DNA of 64,000 nucleotides, taken from Cunninghamella blakesleeana. Lineage: Eukaryota > Mucoromycota > Mucoromycetes > Mucorales > Cunninghamellaceae. The position numbers and the translations under genes were made by a program. Shown one piece after another: positions 1-11,569 of this stretch (positions are counted from its first letter, which is position 1; each line of letters opens with the position of its first letter). Where the stretch lies: assembly GCA_017871115.1 (NCBI GenBank), contig JAFCIZ010000001.1, forward strand, positions 5,189,501-5,253,500, written 5' to 3'. The notes under the pieces were generated by a model, which worked only from the letters and a program-made list of their open reading frames with translations, had not been told where the DNA came from and ran no database searches.

Positions 1-2660
1 AAATAAAATGATATACAAGACCCTCTTTCTCTATTTTCTTTAATTTAAACCGACGGATAAACTAAAAGCGAAATTTATTTTTATATTATTTTATTTCCAT
101 TTTATTTTATCTTATGTTTATATATAACTCTTCGCTCTTTTCTTTTTTATTATTTATTTTGCATATTAGCCAATAAAAATGAAATGCTGAACATTTTTTT
201 TTAATATTAAAAAGAAAAAAAAAAAAAAAAAAAAAAACGTAATGTCAAAGTAAGGGAATAAAATTATAAACCAATTAAGATGTGAGAATATCATCCCAAA
301 AAAAAAAAAAAAAAAAAGAAAAAAAAATCGAGATAACTTGGGTAACTTTTTAGTAAAATAAGTTGATGATAATGGTTGTGTCAATATACAAAAAAAAAAA
401 AAAAAAAAAAAAAATGGGGGATATACATTTTAAGTGCGTGTGTGTGTATAAATACATATATATATATCTCTATATATAGTGGAATGGTGATGATGATGAT
501 GATGATTATTATTATTATTTTTATTATTATTATTATTATTTTTCTTGTGTAAGGTAAAAAAAAAAAAAATTCATTATGTCGATCAAGCATGATATTTCTC
601 TCTTTCTCTCTTTCTCTGTCTTGGCAACCTAGAATGTTTATTATTTTTAGTGTTTCTCAATAATTGTTGAGGCTGATAGAAATAAGTAACACAAAACCTT
701 TTTTTTTTTTTTTCATCATCTTATTCCACGTGAGTCGATTTTGATAAAAAAAAAAAAACTAAGTTTATTATAATTTAAATAACCGATATGTCGGTTAACT
801 AATAAGGCAAGATTGATTCGTCTTTTTTTCTTTTTTCTCTTGGGCTTCTTTTTTCGTTCGTTTCTTTGTTCGGAGCTCTCACTATTTTGCTTTTATTAAA
901 TAATCGATACATTTTGATTTGTTCTTTTTTTTTTTTTTTCATAGAAACCCTTTTTTAAAAAAAAGATCCCCCGCTTTAAACTATTTTTCCCTCTATTTTT
1001 TTAAATCTCCTCCTATTTAACCAATATAATAACTAATATAAAGAAAAAAAATGGCCATATAATATATATTTATATATATTATGATAATTATTACTTTTAT
1101 TATTAGTAGTATACCTTATTATATAATTTTTTTTTTGCCACGTGTTTGAAACCAATTTTATTTTATTTTTCATTTAGATTAGTTTTAGTTTCGTTATATA
1201 TAAATATATATATATTTAGTGGAAAAAGATATATTTGGTATATGTCATCCAATCATTTGGTTATTATATATTTGAAAAATCATCTTTCCCCCAAAAAAAA
1301 GATAAATATATATTTATATGTACACATGGAAAAAAAAACAATCATCAAACATGATTCACAAATAGTGTCACTAGAGAAAGAAAGAAAATATTTTTTTTTT
1401 TTTTAATCGGGAAAATAATTATAACTTGGTAAGAAAAAAAAAAAATGTATGTATATTTAAATTGCATGAAACTTTAAAACCCTCACTCTCATTTTTTTTT
1501 TCTTTACATTAAAAAAAGCGGATCTACAAAAACTTGGTTAAAACAACAACAAAAAAAAAAGAAAACAAGTTTCACGGGATTAAAAAATAATAATACAGAC
1601 TTTTTTTTAAGGAGAAATGCATTACTAAAATATTATCTATATGTTTGATATAATAATAATAATAATAATAATAAATAATAAATAATAAATATATAAAAAG
1701 TCCCATCTAATAAGTTGATCTTAAATTATTATTTTTGGTTAAACATTGAAAATTAAAGTATGAAAAGGGGAGAAAAAAAACGAGTTGGATTGAAAAAAAA
1801 AAAAAAAAAAAAAAAATTCAATTTTATATATATGTGTGTGTAAAAGTTCAAGTGTGTGTGTGTAAGTGTACCATCATTATTTAGTATCTTATTTTCTCTC
1901 TATTCATTCTCTCCTCCCCCCCCCCTCAGTCTCTCTCTCTCATAATTATGTAACTATGAAAAAAATGGATAAGCGTCGGAGTTATATGCCCGAAAATCGA
2001 AAAAATAATAAGGGGGTTGAACTTTTTTTTTTTTTTGACACAGCCATCTCTAAAATCATCATCCATACCATTTTAAATAATAAACCTTAAGTCTATTTAT
2101 TATATAATAATAATAAATATAATAAATATAATATAATATAATATATATATATATATAAGTATGTATATAAACATGAATACGTATATCATATACAATAGAT
2201 GATATACAATATATAATATACAATAGATGATATATATAGTAATATGTATATATCTACATGTATTCATATATTAATGAATAAATAATAGCATCAAATGATA
2301 ATGAGAATAAGAATGATGATTATATATAAACCCGTCAACTTACTTGATATAGTCTTTTATTTATATAAAAAATAAATATATTTTTATATATTGATACATA
2401 TGTTTAGATATATATATAAATATTGTGGAACAAAAAAGTAATAATAAATAAAGATAGATTGAATACCCTACTTTTGTCTGTGTGCTCCCTCTTTTTTTGG
2501 GGGGAAGGAGAAAGATGAATATAATAATTAATATATATAAAAGAAGAACAAATTACATCATGTTGTTATTAAAGTTTTTTTTTTTTTTTTTGTGTAAACA
2601 AAAAAAAAAAAAACTTTGTTTATTTATTATTATTATTTATTTATTACTATAAAAAAAAAT
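1..2660. other. Gene-free AT-rich spacer
   Basis: No convincing gene was found on either strand. The stretch is dominated by poly(A)/poly(T) runs, ATT and TA microsatellites and CT-rich patches. Short open frames here encode only F/I/K-rich low-complexity peptides. The CT-rich tracts around 820-1020 resemble fungal promoter or UTR sequence, so an exon of a gene off the left edge cannot be excluded. Confidence 0.6.
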
Positions 2661-3009
2661 CTATACAATAATTTCATCAGGATGTCTAATATAATATTCT
2701 AAACGATCCAAAAACATTTTGGCTTTTTTATCCTTGATGATTTTTCCAGGAGTACCACCTTGTAACTTAATATCCACATGATATCCATTCTTCTTATTTT
2801 GATTCTTTGGTGATGATACATAAGAATGTGTGTTACCTCCTCTTCCTCCTCCAAGATAATCAATAACATCAATCATCGTTTCTTTTTTGGTAGGTTGCAT
2901 TTTTTGAATTTCATTTACGTTTAAAATATAAGGTTTGGAACTAATATAACTATCGGTAATAAAGTCATAACTTGGTTCTGCTAAATGGAATACTCTATAA
3001 TAAATAATA

Positions 3010-3051
<42 letters not shown>

Positions 3052-4576
3052 TAAAAGTAAATAGAATTATATACATATATATAGATATAATCTACTTACT
3101 TGAATGCTCCACCAAGATATTTACCAGAATAACTTGTTCTTTGTTGATCTATCACAATACCATTTCCTTTACCAGTATAAAACTTTCCTCCGTTTACTTC
3201 TTCAAGTGCTTTTCCAGCAGCTTTAGAAAGAATGGCATTTATTTGTTGAGATCCATTTTCTATTACAAAAATAAATAAATAAATAAATATTTATATACAT
3301 CAGTTTGTTGTTAGTTTAATATAATTATTATTCTGAGGTACATATATATATGTATGTATATATGTGGCTTTACGTAAATTCAATAATGCATCAACGCTAA
3401 CTTGTCGTTCAATGAAATTGGGTGGAGCTTCAATTTTTTCTTTTTTGTCTGATTTTTCAACTTTTCCAGAAGCAGGCTTTTTTTTTTTTCGAAATATATA
3501 TATATATATAGATAAAATAAAAAAAAATTGGGTGAGATGATCTGATCAAAAACTCCCTTCTAAAAAGGAGAGGAGGGGGGGGGGAGAAGAGACTATATAT
3601 CTATTTTTTTTTTTTATTTTATTTTCATCATGATCTTTTATATATACACATATATATTTTAATCTCTATATATTACCTTTGCAAATTCGATTTGATCCCT
3701 TGGAGGAGCACAAGTCGTTCTTGGCTTTGGTGCAGGTTGAGGAGTAATCAAACCTAAATGAGCAAGTACGTCACCCTTCAAAATACGCCCACCTGGACCA
3801 GATGCTTGAATGGATTCAATATCCTTGATATGATGTCGCATAATTAATCCAAAAACAGAAGGTGATAATGGTTTCTTTAATTTACTCGTATCAATATCAT
3901 GATGATTCATAGGAGTAATGGGTGCAGAAGGCTGAGAAGGTTTACTGGTAGTGGATGAAGCTATATTTATATAAATATTTATAGATGGATGGTTTTTGTA
4001 TTCAATCAACATATCCATTTCTATATTTTATTTTTATATATTACATAGTTATTCATTATTACCTTGTTTTTCTTCTTCTTGTTTAGGTTGGCTGGTAGAT
4101 GATTCACCATCTTTGGGAATTTCTATATTTGAAATATCATCTCCTTCTTCAGCTAATAAAGCAATTAATGTATTGACAGGTGCTTTTTGCCCATCAGAAA
4201 GCTAATGTTTAAATAACAAAGGAATACAAAGATAAAAATGAATTAACATCCTTATCATCCTTATATATTATTTTCGTGGTGATGTATTTTCTATTTTTAT
4301 TTTTTTTATATCCTTATATTTCATCCAAGCTCTCTCTCTCTCTCTCTTCTCCATATACACATATATACATGTATTTACCACAATCTTTGCAAGAATACCA
4401 TCTTCGGGAGCTTCTACATCAATTTGAGCTTTATCTGTTTCAAGTTCTAATAAAACATCACCAGCACTAAAAGCCTCACCTATTATAAAAAAGTATCAAT
4501 ATATTTAATATATGTATATATGTATATATGTATATATATGACACGCTCTTTCTTTTATATCCATCTATTTAATGAT

Positions 4577-4642
<66 letters not shown>

Positions 4643-4973
4643 CACATGTCTATACCTTCTTTCTTTTGCCACTTGTGAATAGTTCCTTCGGTCATTGTAG
4701 GACTCATTGCTGGTAAATTGAATTTACTGATTGCTAAACGTGTTGCTGAGGTATGAATACCTAAGAGTAAATGATAATAATATAAATTCATTATACCATT
4801 TGCTATTTCTATTTTATTTCATCTTATTTTATAAAGTTTAACCTTCCAATCATTATAAAATAAATAAAATAAAAATATAAAGTTTATTATAGAGAAAGCT
4901 TTTTTTCTATATATATTTTACCAGCAGCAGCAAATGTTGTTTTAGATCCAATAATTGATGAAATACGATGCAT
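2661..4973 (-). CDS. PDX1: Pyruvate dehydrogenase complex protein X (E3-binding protein), mitochondrial
   Basis: This is the structural subunit that tethers dihydrolipoamide dehydrogenase (E3) to the E2 core of mitochondrial pyruvate dehydrogenase. Eight exons are inferred: 4973-4922, 4760-4656, 4479-4379, 4201-4063, 3960-3677, 3476-3374, 3259-3100, 2994-2661; they sum to 425 aa. The N-terminus ([18 protein letters not shown]) is a basic mitochondrial presequence. A lipoyl domain follows, opening with [13 protein letters not shown] and carrying the lipoyl-lysine loop (ETDKAQID). A peripheral-subunit-binding domain comes next ([15 protein letters not shown]...[11 protein letters not shown]). 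The C-terminus has no HxxxDG acetyltransferase motif, which separates it from E2 itself and fits yeast-type Pdx1. The remaining C-terminal domain ([20 protein letters not shown], later [11 protein letters not shown]) is of the short fungal type. Assignment is strong; individual splice borders are by eye. Confidence 0.9.
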
Positions 4974-5445
4974 AATAATTATATCAATAATTAAGAAATA
5001 AAAATAAAAAACAAAAAAAAAGAGAAAGAAAGAAAAAATGGAATATAACCTTCAATAACAAGAAGTAAATAAAAAAAATAACGATAAAGTAAAATTTAAG
5101 AGAAAAAAAAAAAATGTCGGGAAGACATCAAATAAAATCGGTATAAAATAATTTTAGGTGACGTACTTTTCCGAGTTAATCCCAACAATTCGCCCCCAAA
5201 AAAATATAGGTATAAGCTATCTTTTAAAAAAAAAAAACATCCGGACGCTTTTTTTTTTTCTTTACTTTTATTTCCTTCCTTTCACTTTTATTTTTTTTTT
5301 ATTATTTTATTACACATATAAATATCTATATGTATAACTATAAACCTATTTTATTATCCTATCCTTTTTGAATATTTCTTTTTAACTAGAACTCAACTTT
5401 TTTTTTTTACAATTCAAAATAGATAGATATAGATAAGATAGACAA

Positions 5446-5480
<35 letters not shown>

Positions 5481-5858
5481 TCATTTATTGTTTTATATAA
5501 TAAAAAAATAAATTTATACTAGATTTATAAATAATCATCACTACCAATAAAATAAATATGAATCAAAATAATAATAATAATCAATATTTCTAATACTATG
5601 TATAAAATGATTAAATAATAAAAATTATTCATTCTCAGTTTTTTTTTTTTTTTCGCATAATAAAAAAGTTTATTTTTTTATCATATGACCAAAAAAATAT
5701 TATGAATATAAAAATAAGCTATATATGTAATATTAAGAATAGGAATAAAGGTGAATATCATTTTTTAAAAAAAAAAAAAGCATATAAACATTAAAAAATA
5801 AGTTATATATATATAATAAAATAAATTAATAATCAAGTAGGTTATATATCTATTTGCT
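4974..5858. other. Intergenic spacer
   Basis: No gene seen. It contains A/T homopolymers, a (TA)n run near 5447-5477 and T-rich tracts upstream of PDX1 that probably include its promoter. Confidence 0.5.
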
Positions 5859-6639
5859 CTAAGCTAAAACAACAGCAGCACCAAGTAAAGCAGCTAATAC
5901 AACATTGATAGGTTGACCTAAAGTTGACATAGCACCACTTGTATCTTTACCAGTAGAATGATCATGGCCATCATGGTCGCTATGAGAAGGTTCTTGGTTA
6001 GTAATCACAATTTCAGGTGATGGCTTATCTTTAGTAGAATTATAACCTGGAGCTGAAGGATCAGAAGTCCAATTACTAGTTCCATTAAGACTAATAAATA
6101 CAAAATAATTAGTAAGAAATAGAAGCGCGTTAATAAAAAAAAAATATAAATATAAACCTTACCAAATTTGAACAGTAGGGAATAGTGCAGTGACATTAGG
6201 CTTTTGAGAAAGATCGACTTGAGGAATAGTTAATTCCACGCCAAATTCTTGACGAGCTGTACTTGCAATATAACCACCAGTCCAAGAGAAATCTTTAACA
6301 GATTTATTTTGGCTATCACGATAATTGATTTGAAGAGTCCAGTTTTGTACTTGTAAAGGTTTAATACCAATATCAATGTTTTCAGGAGCAGTGATTTGAA
6401 TACCAACGGTGTCAGATCCAGAACAACCATGAGGAACAGCGAGAGATGTATTTAATACAGTGTTAGGCTATTTAAAAAAAAACAATTAATGATGATGATC
6501 GCAACAATTATAATATATTTTTCTTTTTTATCTTTTTATTTACCTTTGCAGTATCATTAGTAAATGAAACATGAGCATGAATACCAGTGAAAACAGTAGC
6601 AAGGGAAGCAATGAATAATGAATTAGTAAGTTGAACCAT
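5859..6639 (-). CDS. Secreted YcnI/DUF1775-domain protein, probable copper binder with GPI-type anchor
   Basis: Three exons are inferred (6639-6544, 6467-6163, 6090-5859), giving 210 aa. The first 22 residues form a signal peptide. The likely mature protein begins HVSFTNDTAKPNTVLN and continues with AVPHGCSGSDTVGIQI and WTGGYI, the pattern of the YcnI (DUF1775) domain. In Bacillus YcnI the N-terminal histidine after signal cleavage binds copper, and here a His is likewise the predicted first mature residue. The C-terminus has a Ser/His/Asp-rich stretch (SHSDHDGHDHS) that could also bind metal. It ends in a hydrophobic tail (INVVLAALLGAAVVLA) typical of GPI-anchored fungal wall proteins. Several N-x-S/T sites fit secretion. 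A copper role is inferred from the family. Family call fairly sure; anchor and metal binding less so. Confidence 0.78.
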
Positions 6640-6730
6640 TATGTAAATATATTATATTTTTTATTTTTTAAGAAAAAGAATAATAAAGAAAAGAAGATGA
6701 AAAAAAAAATTAGCTTGTCTTTTATATTTG

Positions 6731-6760
6731 TTTTACTTTTTTTTTAAAAAAAAAGTAAAA
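6731..6760. repeat. Perfect 30-bp palindrome with T9A9 core
   Basis: TTTTAC, then nine T, nine A, then GTAAAA: a perfect inverted repeat with no loop. It lies 92 bp upstream of the YcnI-like start codon, so it could be a promoter element or a cruciform-forming site. Confidence 0.9.
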
Positions 6761-7349
6761 ACCGGATAAGTGGATAGCAAAAATATCTCTTTTTTTTTTG
6801 GTGAAGATCTCTAGGTATGGAAATGTTGGAGATCTAGCTCTTTTTTGGCGAAAAAAAAAATGACAATGATGATTTCTTTTTTAATTATATTTATTAATAT
6901 TGTCTTTCAATAGTTTGTATATTTATAAATAATAATAATAAATATTATATATAAATATATTGTTTATTTCTTTTTTATTTATGGTATTTAGAATCAAAAA
7001 CAACCATCTTCGGATATTCAATAACTATTGTATCTTGTACTTTGTTATTTCCCTGGATTCCAAAAAAAAATTTGTTTAGCAAATCATCATCCTCTATTCA
7101 CAGCAATAATTTCTCAGTTACATTTTTTTTACTCACCTGAAATAAAAAAAAAAAAAAGATCGCGTTTAAATGGATATCTTTTGAATATCACCCCATTTTA
7201 TATTACATTTTATTTTATATATATATATATATATATATAATCCGAAAAGGATATTTTATTTTAATTTTTTAAAAAAACACAGATTGATCACAATTTTAAA
7301 AGGAAATATATATATGTACATGTCGTTTGATTTTTTATATCCATTGACA

Positions 7350-7379
7350 CTATTATTTTTTTTTAAAAAAAAATAGTAG
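7350..7379. repeat. Near-perfect 30-bp palindrome with T9A9 core
   Basis: CTATTA, nine T, nine A, then TAGTAG, with a single mismatched pair (7353/7376). It has the same length and core as the palindrome at 6731-6760, in the same intergenic region. Confidence 0.85.
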
Positions 7380-7744
7380 ACTACCATATATATGTAAAAA
7401 ATATTATTTATTATATTATATTATAATATTTGAAATGAATTGGTATTATAAAACAAAATATCATTGTTCTTTTCGTATTTTAGTAACTACTAAATAAAGA
7501 AAATATAATAAATCAGAGATTTACGAATTCCGAGGACACAAAGAAAAAAATTTTTTGTATGGTTACTGCGTTATGAAAAATTTTTAAAAAATTTTTTGTA
7601 ATCTTACAACTCATACTAAACTTTAAAAAATAAAAGAGAATAAATACCACTTTATTAATCAGTACCGATCTTGTTATTATTATTATTATTATTCATTTAT
7701 CTTGACATTTTATTATATCATATCATCCTAGTTTTTTATTTATT

Positions 7745-8115
7745 CATGCATAAGCATTTTACCACAACGTGTATAAAAATCATCTAGTTCTGAATTTTTT
7801 AAGCTGTGATCATCTTACAGATGGACATGATCATTTTTTTATTTTTTAATATAGCCTTGCTCTAATTTTTTACTAACTCACAAGTGAATATTACGCCATA
7901 AAATGTATTAAAATCGCCCAATTCTGAAAACTCTTTTTTTTTTTTTGTGATCATTGTATCGTGATATATATTTCTATTCATGTTTATATTTTTCATTTAT
8001 CTTGACTTTATACTATGCTACTTTGCTCTTTTTTTTTCACCAGCCCACTAATGAATATCGAGTTACAGTATGTATAAGTATCATCGATTTCCAAACAATT
8101 TTGTTAAGGCCGTGA
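7745..8115 (-). pseudogene. Three decayed tandem copies (about 145 bp period) of a coding-like segment
   Basis: Three units share the plus-strand pattern GTATAAAAATCAT-CTAGTTCTGAA / GTATTAAAATCGCCCAATTCTGAA / GTATAAGTATCATCGATTTCC. The outer units also share TTCATTTATCTTGAC. Read on the minus strand they give related peptides: SELDDFYTRCGKMLMHE, SELGDFNTFYGVIF and LEIDDTYTYCNSIF. This suggests diverged duplicates of one short coding segment. No intact frame spans them and the parent family is not recognised. They lie just downstream of the F-box-like gene on the same strand. Confidence 0.45.
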
Positions 8116-8149
8116 ACATAATCTTTTTTTTTTAATTATAAAAAATTAA

Positions 8150-9148
8150 TTATATAGAGGTAGCACTTATACAAAATCTATCAACAGTGAATTCAATATT
8201 ATCATTTAAACAATCATTAAAAAACATTAAAAGGTCATCTAAATCTAAATGTTCATCGAAGGGTTTCCAAAATGGTTGCAATTTCTTTAAACAGGAATAA
8301 ATATTTTGTACTTGATGCTTGTTAAAACTACCATTAAACTCATGATAATCATACCGCTCGAATCGTTTTATTCTTGCATTAAACAACGTAAGAAGAAAAT
8401 CGTACAATGATGCCATGCCAATAATTTTAAAATAGACTTGAGTTTGTATAGAATCAGTTATAGTATCAATGCACCTACTTGCGGTATTATATCCATGGGG
8501 GTATACATTGTATCTTCTATAGTGATCATATTTATTGTCTAACCAACAAGATATTTCTTTTAATAATGAGTAATATATATTTGATAAAAATCGACAAGAT
8601 GATGATGATAGATTGCCATTCTTTTGCTGTTCTTTTTCTTCTTCGTATGGTGACATTATTATAGATTTTGAAGTAAAAGAGGGTGGCTCAGTTGATGAAT
8701 ATTTTATACTTTCATACCCATGATACCATATATTATAAAGCCGGATTTGTTTTCTAACGGATGGTGTGTAGTCTGGTGTATTTCTATTCATAGCAAAATG
8801 GCATATAGAAACTTGATAAAGAATAGGTTCATAAGCGTCTATAATGCACCACATTTGCTGACATGTTTGCATTAATTGAAAACAATCCATCAATGATAAA
8901 TATTTTTTAATTTCCAATATAGTATCAATATTTAATTTGAATAGACTACTTCTTTTTTGGATAGCTTTTTTTTCTTTAAAAATTTGTAATTTTTGTTCAA
9001 AATAAATATGATAAATATACCGTTCCATTGCAAGTAACATAATTCGTATATACGCATTTTTATCGTAATGCAGTTTATTCAATAACAGACGTTTTTCATT
9101 TTGATGGAATTGCACTCTTTCAGAAAACCAAAATGTTGTTCTTGCCAT
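8150..9148 (-). CDS. F-box-like protein, function unknown
   Basis: A single 332-aa open frame without introns. Residues about 88-135 (FKLNIDTILEIKKYLSLMDC, then FQLMQTCQQMWCIIDAYEPI) have the hydrophobic spacing of an F-box: L..dil.eI.kyLs..D...l..tC..m..i. The first part is basic, and the second half is rich in aromatic residues with no WD40, LRR or Kelch repeats visible. If it is an F-box protein it would recruit Skp1-cullin ubiquitin ligases; the target cannot be guessed. The frame is intact and has normal codon use, so it is probably a real lineage-specific gene, although it sits beside a transposon-rich block. Confidence 0.6.
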   Translation of the reverse strand: MARTTFWFSERVQFHQNEKRLLLNKLHYDKNAYIRIMLLAMERYIYHIYFEQKLQIFKEKKAIQKRSSLFKLNIDTILEIKKYLSLMDCFQLMQTCQQMWCIIDAYEPILYQVSICHFAMNRNTPDYTPSVRKQIRLYNIWYHGYESIKYSSTEPPSFTSKSIIMSPYEEEKEQQKNGNLSSSSCRFLSNIYYSLLKEISCWLDNKYDHYRRYNVYPHGYNTASRCIDTITDSIQTQVYFKIIGMASLYDFLLTLFNARIKRFERYDYHEFNGSFNKHQVQNIYSCLKKLQPFWKPFDEHLDLDDLLMFFNDCLNDNIEFTVDRFCISATSI

Positions 9149-9278
9149 TTATATTTTATACATGAAGATAAAGAAGAGGAGAAAGGGAAAGGAAAAGTGA
9201 AAAAAAAAAGGTTGAGCAATTTGAAAATTTCCCGGAATTTAAATTAATATTTTTTTGCGCCACACTTAATTATGATAA

Positions 9279-9722
9279 TGTTGCTCAGGATAGTGATCCA
9301 ACCAATGCTAAAAAACTATAATGTATATTAGTTATTTTATTTATTTAATCTAGCCTACGCCCGTAGCTTGCGGCCATGCACCATTGATTAAACATTATTT
9401 TTTCTTCTTTTTTTTCTCTCCCTCAAAATACTAAATTTTGTTTGAAATAAATAGATTAAAATATCTCTTCTTACTATTTTCCTTTCTGTTTGTAGAATTA
9501 TTAAATAATGTTTTTGAGCCATCGAAACCAATTTCATTATATTTTTATTTTATTAGAACAAGCATATTTTATTTCTCAACTGAAATTGCTTTATTTTATT
9601 TATTAATTTTTTTTTTTTACAGCATGTTTAAGTTGTTCCACTTAAAAAACAGGAGCTGATGCTCGCTGAAATTTTCTTATTTATTCTAATGCTATGATCT
9701 GGTTAAACCTTCCATACTTAGA
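9279..9722 (+). mobile_element. Diverged solo LTR, family A
   Basis: It starts TGTTGCTCAGGATAGTGATC, matching the start of the intact element's LTR at 11972 (TGTCGCGCAGGATAATGATC). The shared order of blocks continues: CT-rich patch, AAATAAATAGA, the TATTTTATTTCTCAACTGAAAT block, and near the end AAAACAGGAGCTGATGCTCG, equivalent to the TATA/TGGTGCTCACTGG block. It is shorter because the 14-bp array is missing. The 3' end is approximate and no target duplication was recognised. Confidence 0.7.
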
Positions 9723-10095
9723 CAAATCATAGAAATTGTTTTTATTTTTATTTATATATGTATGTATATTTTACTTTTATATATTTATTTTCTTTATGTT
9801 TTTAGCTCATTATATTTTGCATTTTATATTTTCACATTATATTTTATATGTTATATTAGCCTATTATATATTTATGATTGAAAATGTATACCATTAATCG
9901 CATTTTAAATTCAAATCAATTTTATTTCATTATTGGAAAACCAGTTTTATTTTATTAATCTAAACTAAGTTATATCCACTTATAAAACAAGATACTGGTG
10001 CTCACCGACAACTAAACTATACTATAATTTATATACTTTTGAAAACTAAAAAAAGGAAAATTTATTTTCTAAACAACACTATATCTTAACATTTG
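9723..10095 (+). mobile_element. 3' part of a diverged LTR, family B
   Basis: The block at 9957-10020 (AATCTAAACTAAGTTATATC, then CTTATAAAACAAGATACTGG and TGCTCACCGACAAC) closely matches the LTRs at 24305-26529. The upstream half is AT-rich and not alignable by eye, so the left border is uncertain. It abuts the family A LTR remnant. Confidence 0.6.
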
Positions 10096-10351
10096 AATTA
10101 TTATATAATAAACTATCTGTATTAATTCATATCTAAATATTATACAATAATATTACATCATATAATTTTTATATATAATATTATATTTCAAAATTTCATT
10201 ATCTCAAGAATAATCTCTAAAGTCATCAACAAGTTATCACACTTCGTTTAAATAATATTTAGATGTTTTATTAATTTTTAATTATATTTGGATATTTATC
10301 ATAATTAAAAATATTAAGGCCACTTATTATTTCACCTTTGATTTTATAATA

Positions 10352-10729
10352 ATTTCAAGATCCGATGTTTTTCCATATTACAGAATTACTGAAGTTTCAC
10401 CTTTATGCATACAATGTAATGAACCAGAAGATATTTCACACTATTCCTTCACATGTATCATTAAAAAAATTATATAGAATGATATATTGTCCATCCATTT
10501 CCTGCTCTTTTTGTTTAAAACGATTCCTTTTGAAGATTTTGTACTATAGTTAAAACCCATTGAAAAATCTCAACTAGAATCAAGATCCTTTGCCTTATGT
10601 GGTATCATTCTATACAATGCTTGGCTTTCACGTTGGCAACTAAGATTCCAATCCACTGCATTTTCTTCTATCATTAAAAAAATACACCAGATCATAGCAA
10701 CAATATTGCGTCCTTATGATAAATTTTAA
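10352..10729 (+). pseudogene. Non-LTR (LINE) reverse-transcriptase C-terminal remnant
   Basis: One continuous frame reads SDVFPYYRITEVSPLCIQC, then NEPEDISHYSFTC, and later LYNAWLSRWQLRF. The CxxC...H....C pattern is the zinc-finger-like motif found after the RT domain of LINE-type polymerases. The downstream 'nAW.sRW...f' block is also typical of LINE C-termini. Two in-frame TAG codons (about 10475 and 10550) break it, and the upstream RT is absent. The frame ends at 10729, directly before a (CA)n(TA)n microsatellite, as often seen at LINE 3' ends. It looks like a 5'-truncated, dead copy. Confidence 0.65.
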
Positions 10730-10730
10730 A

Positions 10731-10737
10731 CACACAC

Positions 10738-10774
<37 letters not shown>

Positions 10775-10775
10775 C
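10731..10775. repeat. (CA)n/(TA)n microsatellite at the LINE 3' end
   Basis: A CA-dinucleotide run passes into a TA run directly after the stop of the LINE remnant. It is probably derived from the element's 3' tail. Confidence 0.8.
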
Positions 10776-11029
10776 ATATTTATAGGATATAGAAATAAAA
10801 TTAGAATTAGATATACAAATCATTTTGTTTTATTTATTTTATTTTTTCAAAAAAGAAAAAAAAATCCTTTGTAGCTCTGTTTTATTTATACCCCTTAGTG
10901 TTTCGTTTTCGAATCCCGCCCCTCACTAAGACACAGGATTCTTATTTCTTAAAAATTTAAAATTTTTAAATATTTTTATTTTCATATTATTATTATTATA
11001 ATTAAAATTGAATTCTATTATTACATAAA

Positions 11030-11569
11030 ATGAGTGAAGAAATAGAGAAATCATATAATGAAGCGTATAATTCTACACAATTATGGATTAAACAACATCA
11101 AAAACAATATCAAAATCATTTATCAATAATAATATCTGATGAAGAAAAAGGAATTGCTCCTTTTGAAAATCATGAAAATAGACTATTCCATTACAGTACA
11201 GAAAATACTTATATAATATTAAGTTTTGATAAATCTATTAATTATTCAATGAGTGTTGATGTATTACAGAAAAGCATAAAATATATATCTTTTAATAGAC
11301 TCCCTCTTCCAAATTTTATAATCCCAAATAGATGGAATATTTATCCTCAAACATTAACAAGCTCTATTGGTAGTGACAAAATAGATGTATTATCATTTGA
11401 AAATGGAAAAATTAAAATTCATGTTAAAGCTGACTTTTTTTATATATGTGGTAATTTGAAAGACAGTCGATTTGTTTGTGGTCCAACACCTAAAGGAACT
11501 TATTTTTTTATAAAAAATTATTTGAAAGGTGATGTATCTATACACTTGCCAATTGAAATGATAAAATAA
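11030..11569 (+). CDS. Hypothetical protein, 179 aa
   Basis: An uninterrupted frame starting MSEEIEKSYNEAYNSTQLW and ending HLPIEMIK. The composition is balanced (not homopolymer-derived), the ATG follows an A-rich leader, and the stop is followed by an A/T-rich tail. It is soluble, with no signal peptide, membrane span or known motif; there is a Gly/Pro segment near the C-terminus (CGPTPKGTYFF). It sits between a LINE remnant and an LTR, so it may be a host orphan or a gene moved or captured by transposons. Function unknown. Confidence 0.55.
   Translation: MSEEIEKSYNEAYNSTQLWIKQHQKQYQNHLSIIISDEEKGIAPFENHENRLFHYSTENTYIILSFDKSINYSMSVDVLQKSIKYISFNRLPLPNFIIPNRWNIYPQTLTSSIGSDKIDVLSFENGKIKIHVKADFFYICGNLKDSRFVCGPTPKGTYFFIKNYLKGDVSIHLPIEMIK

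Larger units (their letters stand above)
6640..8149. other. Intergenic spacer with palindromes and decayed tandem repeats
   Basis: No intact gene seen. The spacer holds two T9A9-centred palindromes (6731-6760, 7350-7379) and three diverged tandem repeat units (7745-8115), listed separately. The rest is AT-rich simple sequence. Confidence 0.6.

Noticed and set aside
166..590. Open frames on the minus strand made of F, I and N runs
   Set aside because: They arise from poly(T)/ATT tracts and have no codon bias or motif.
10895..10935. GTTTTCGAATCCCGCC resembles a tRNA T-arm (B box)
   Set aside because: No matching T-stem, acceptor stem or A box could be found around it.
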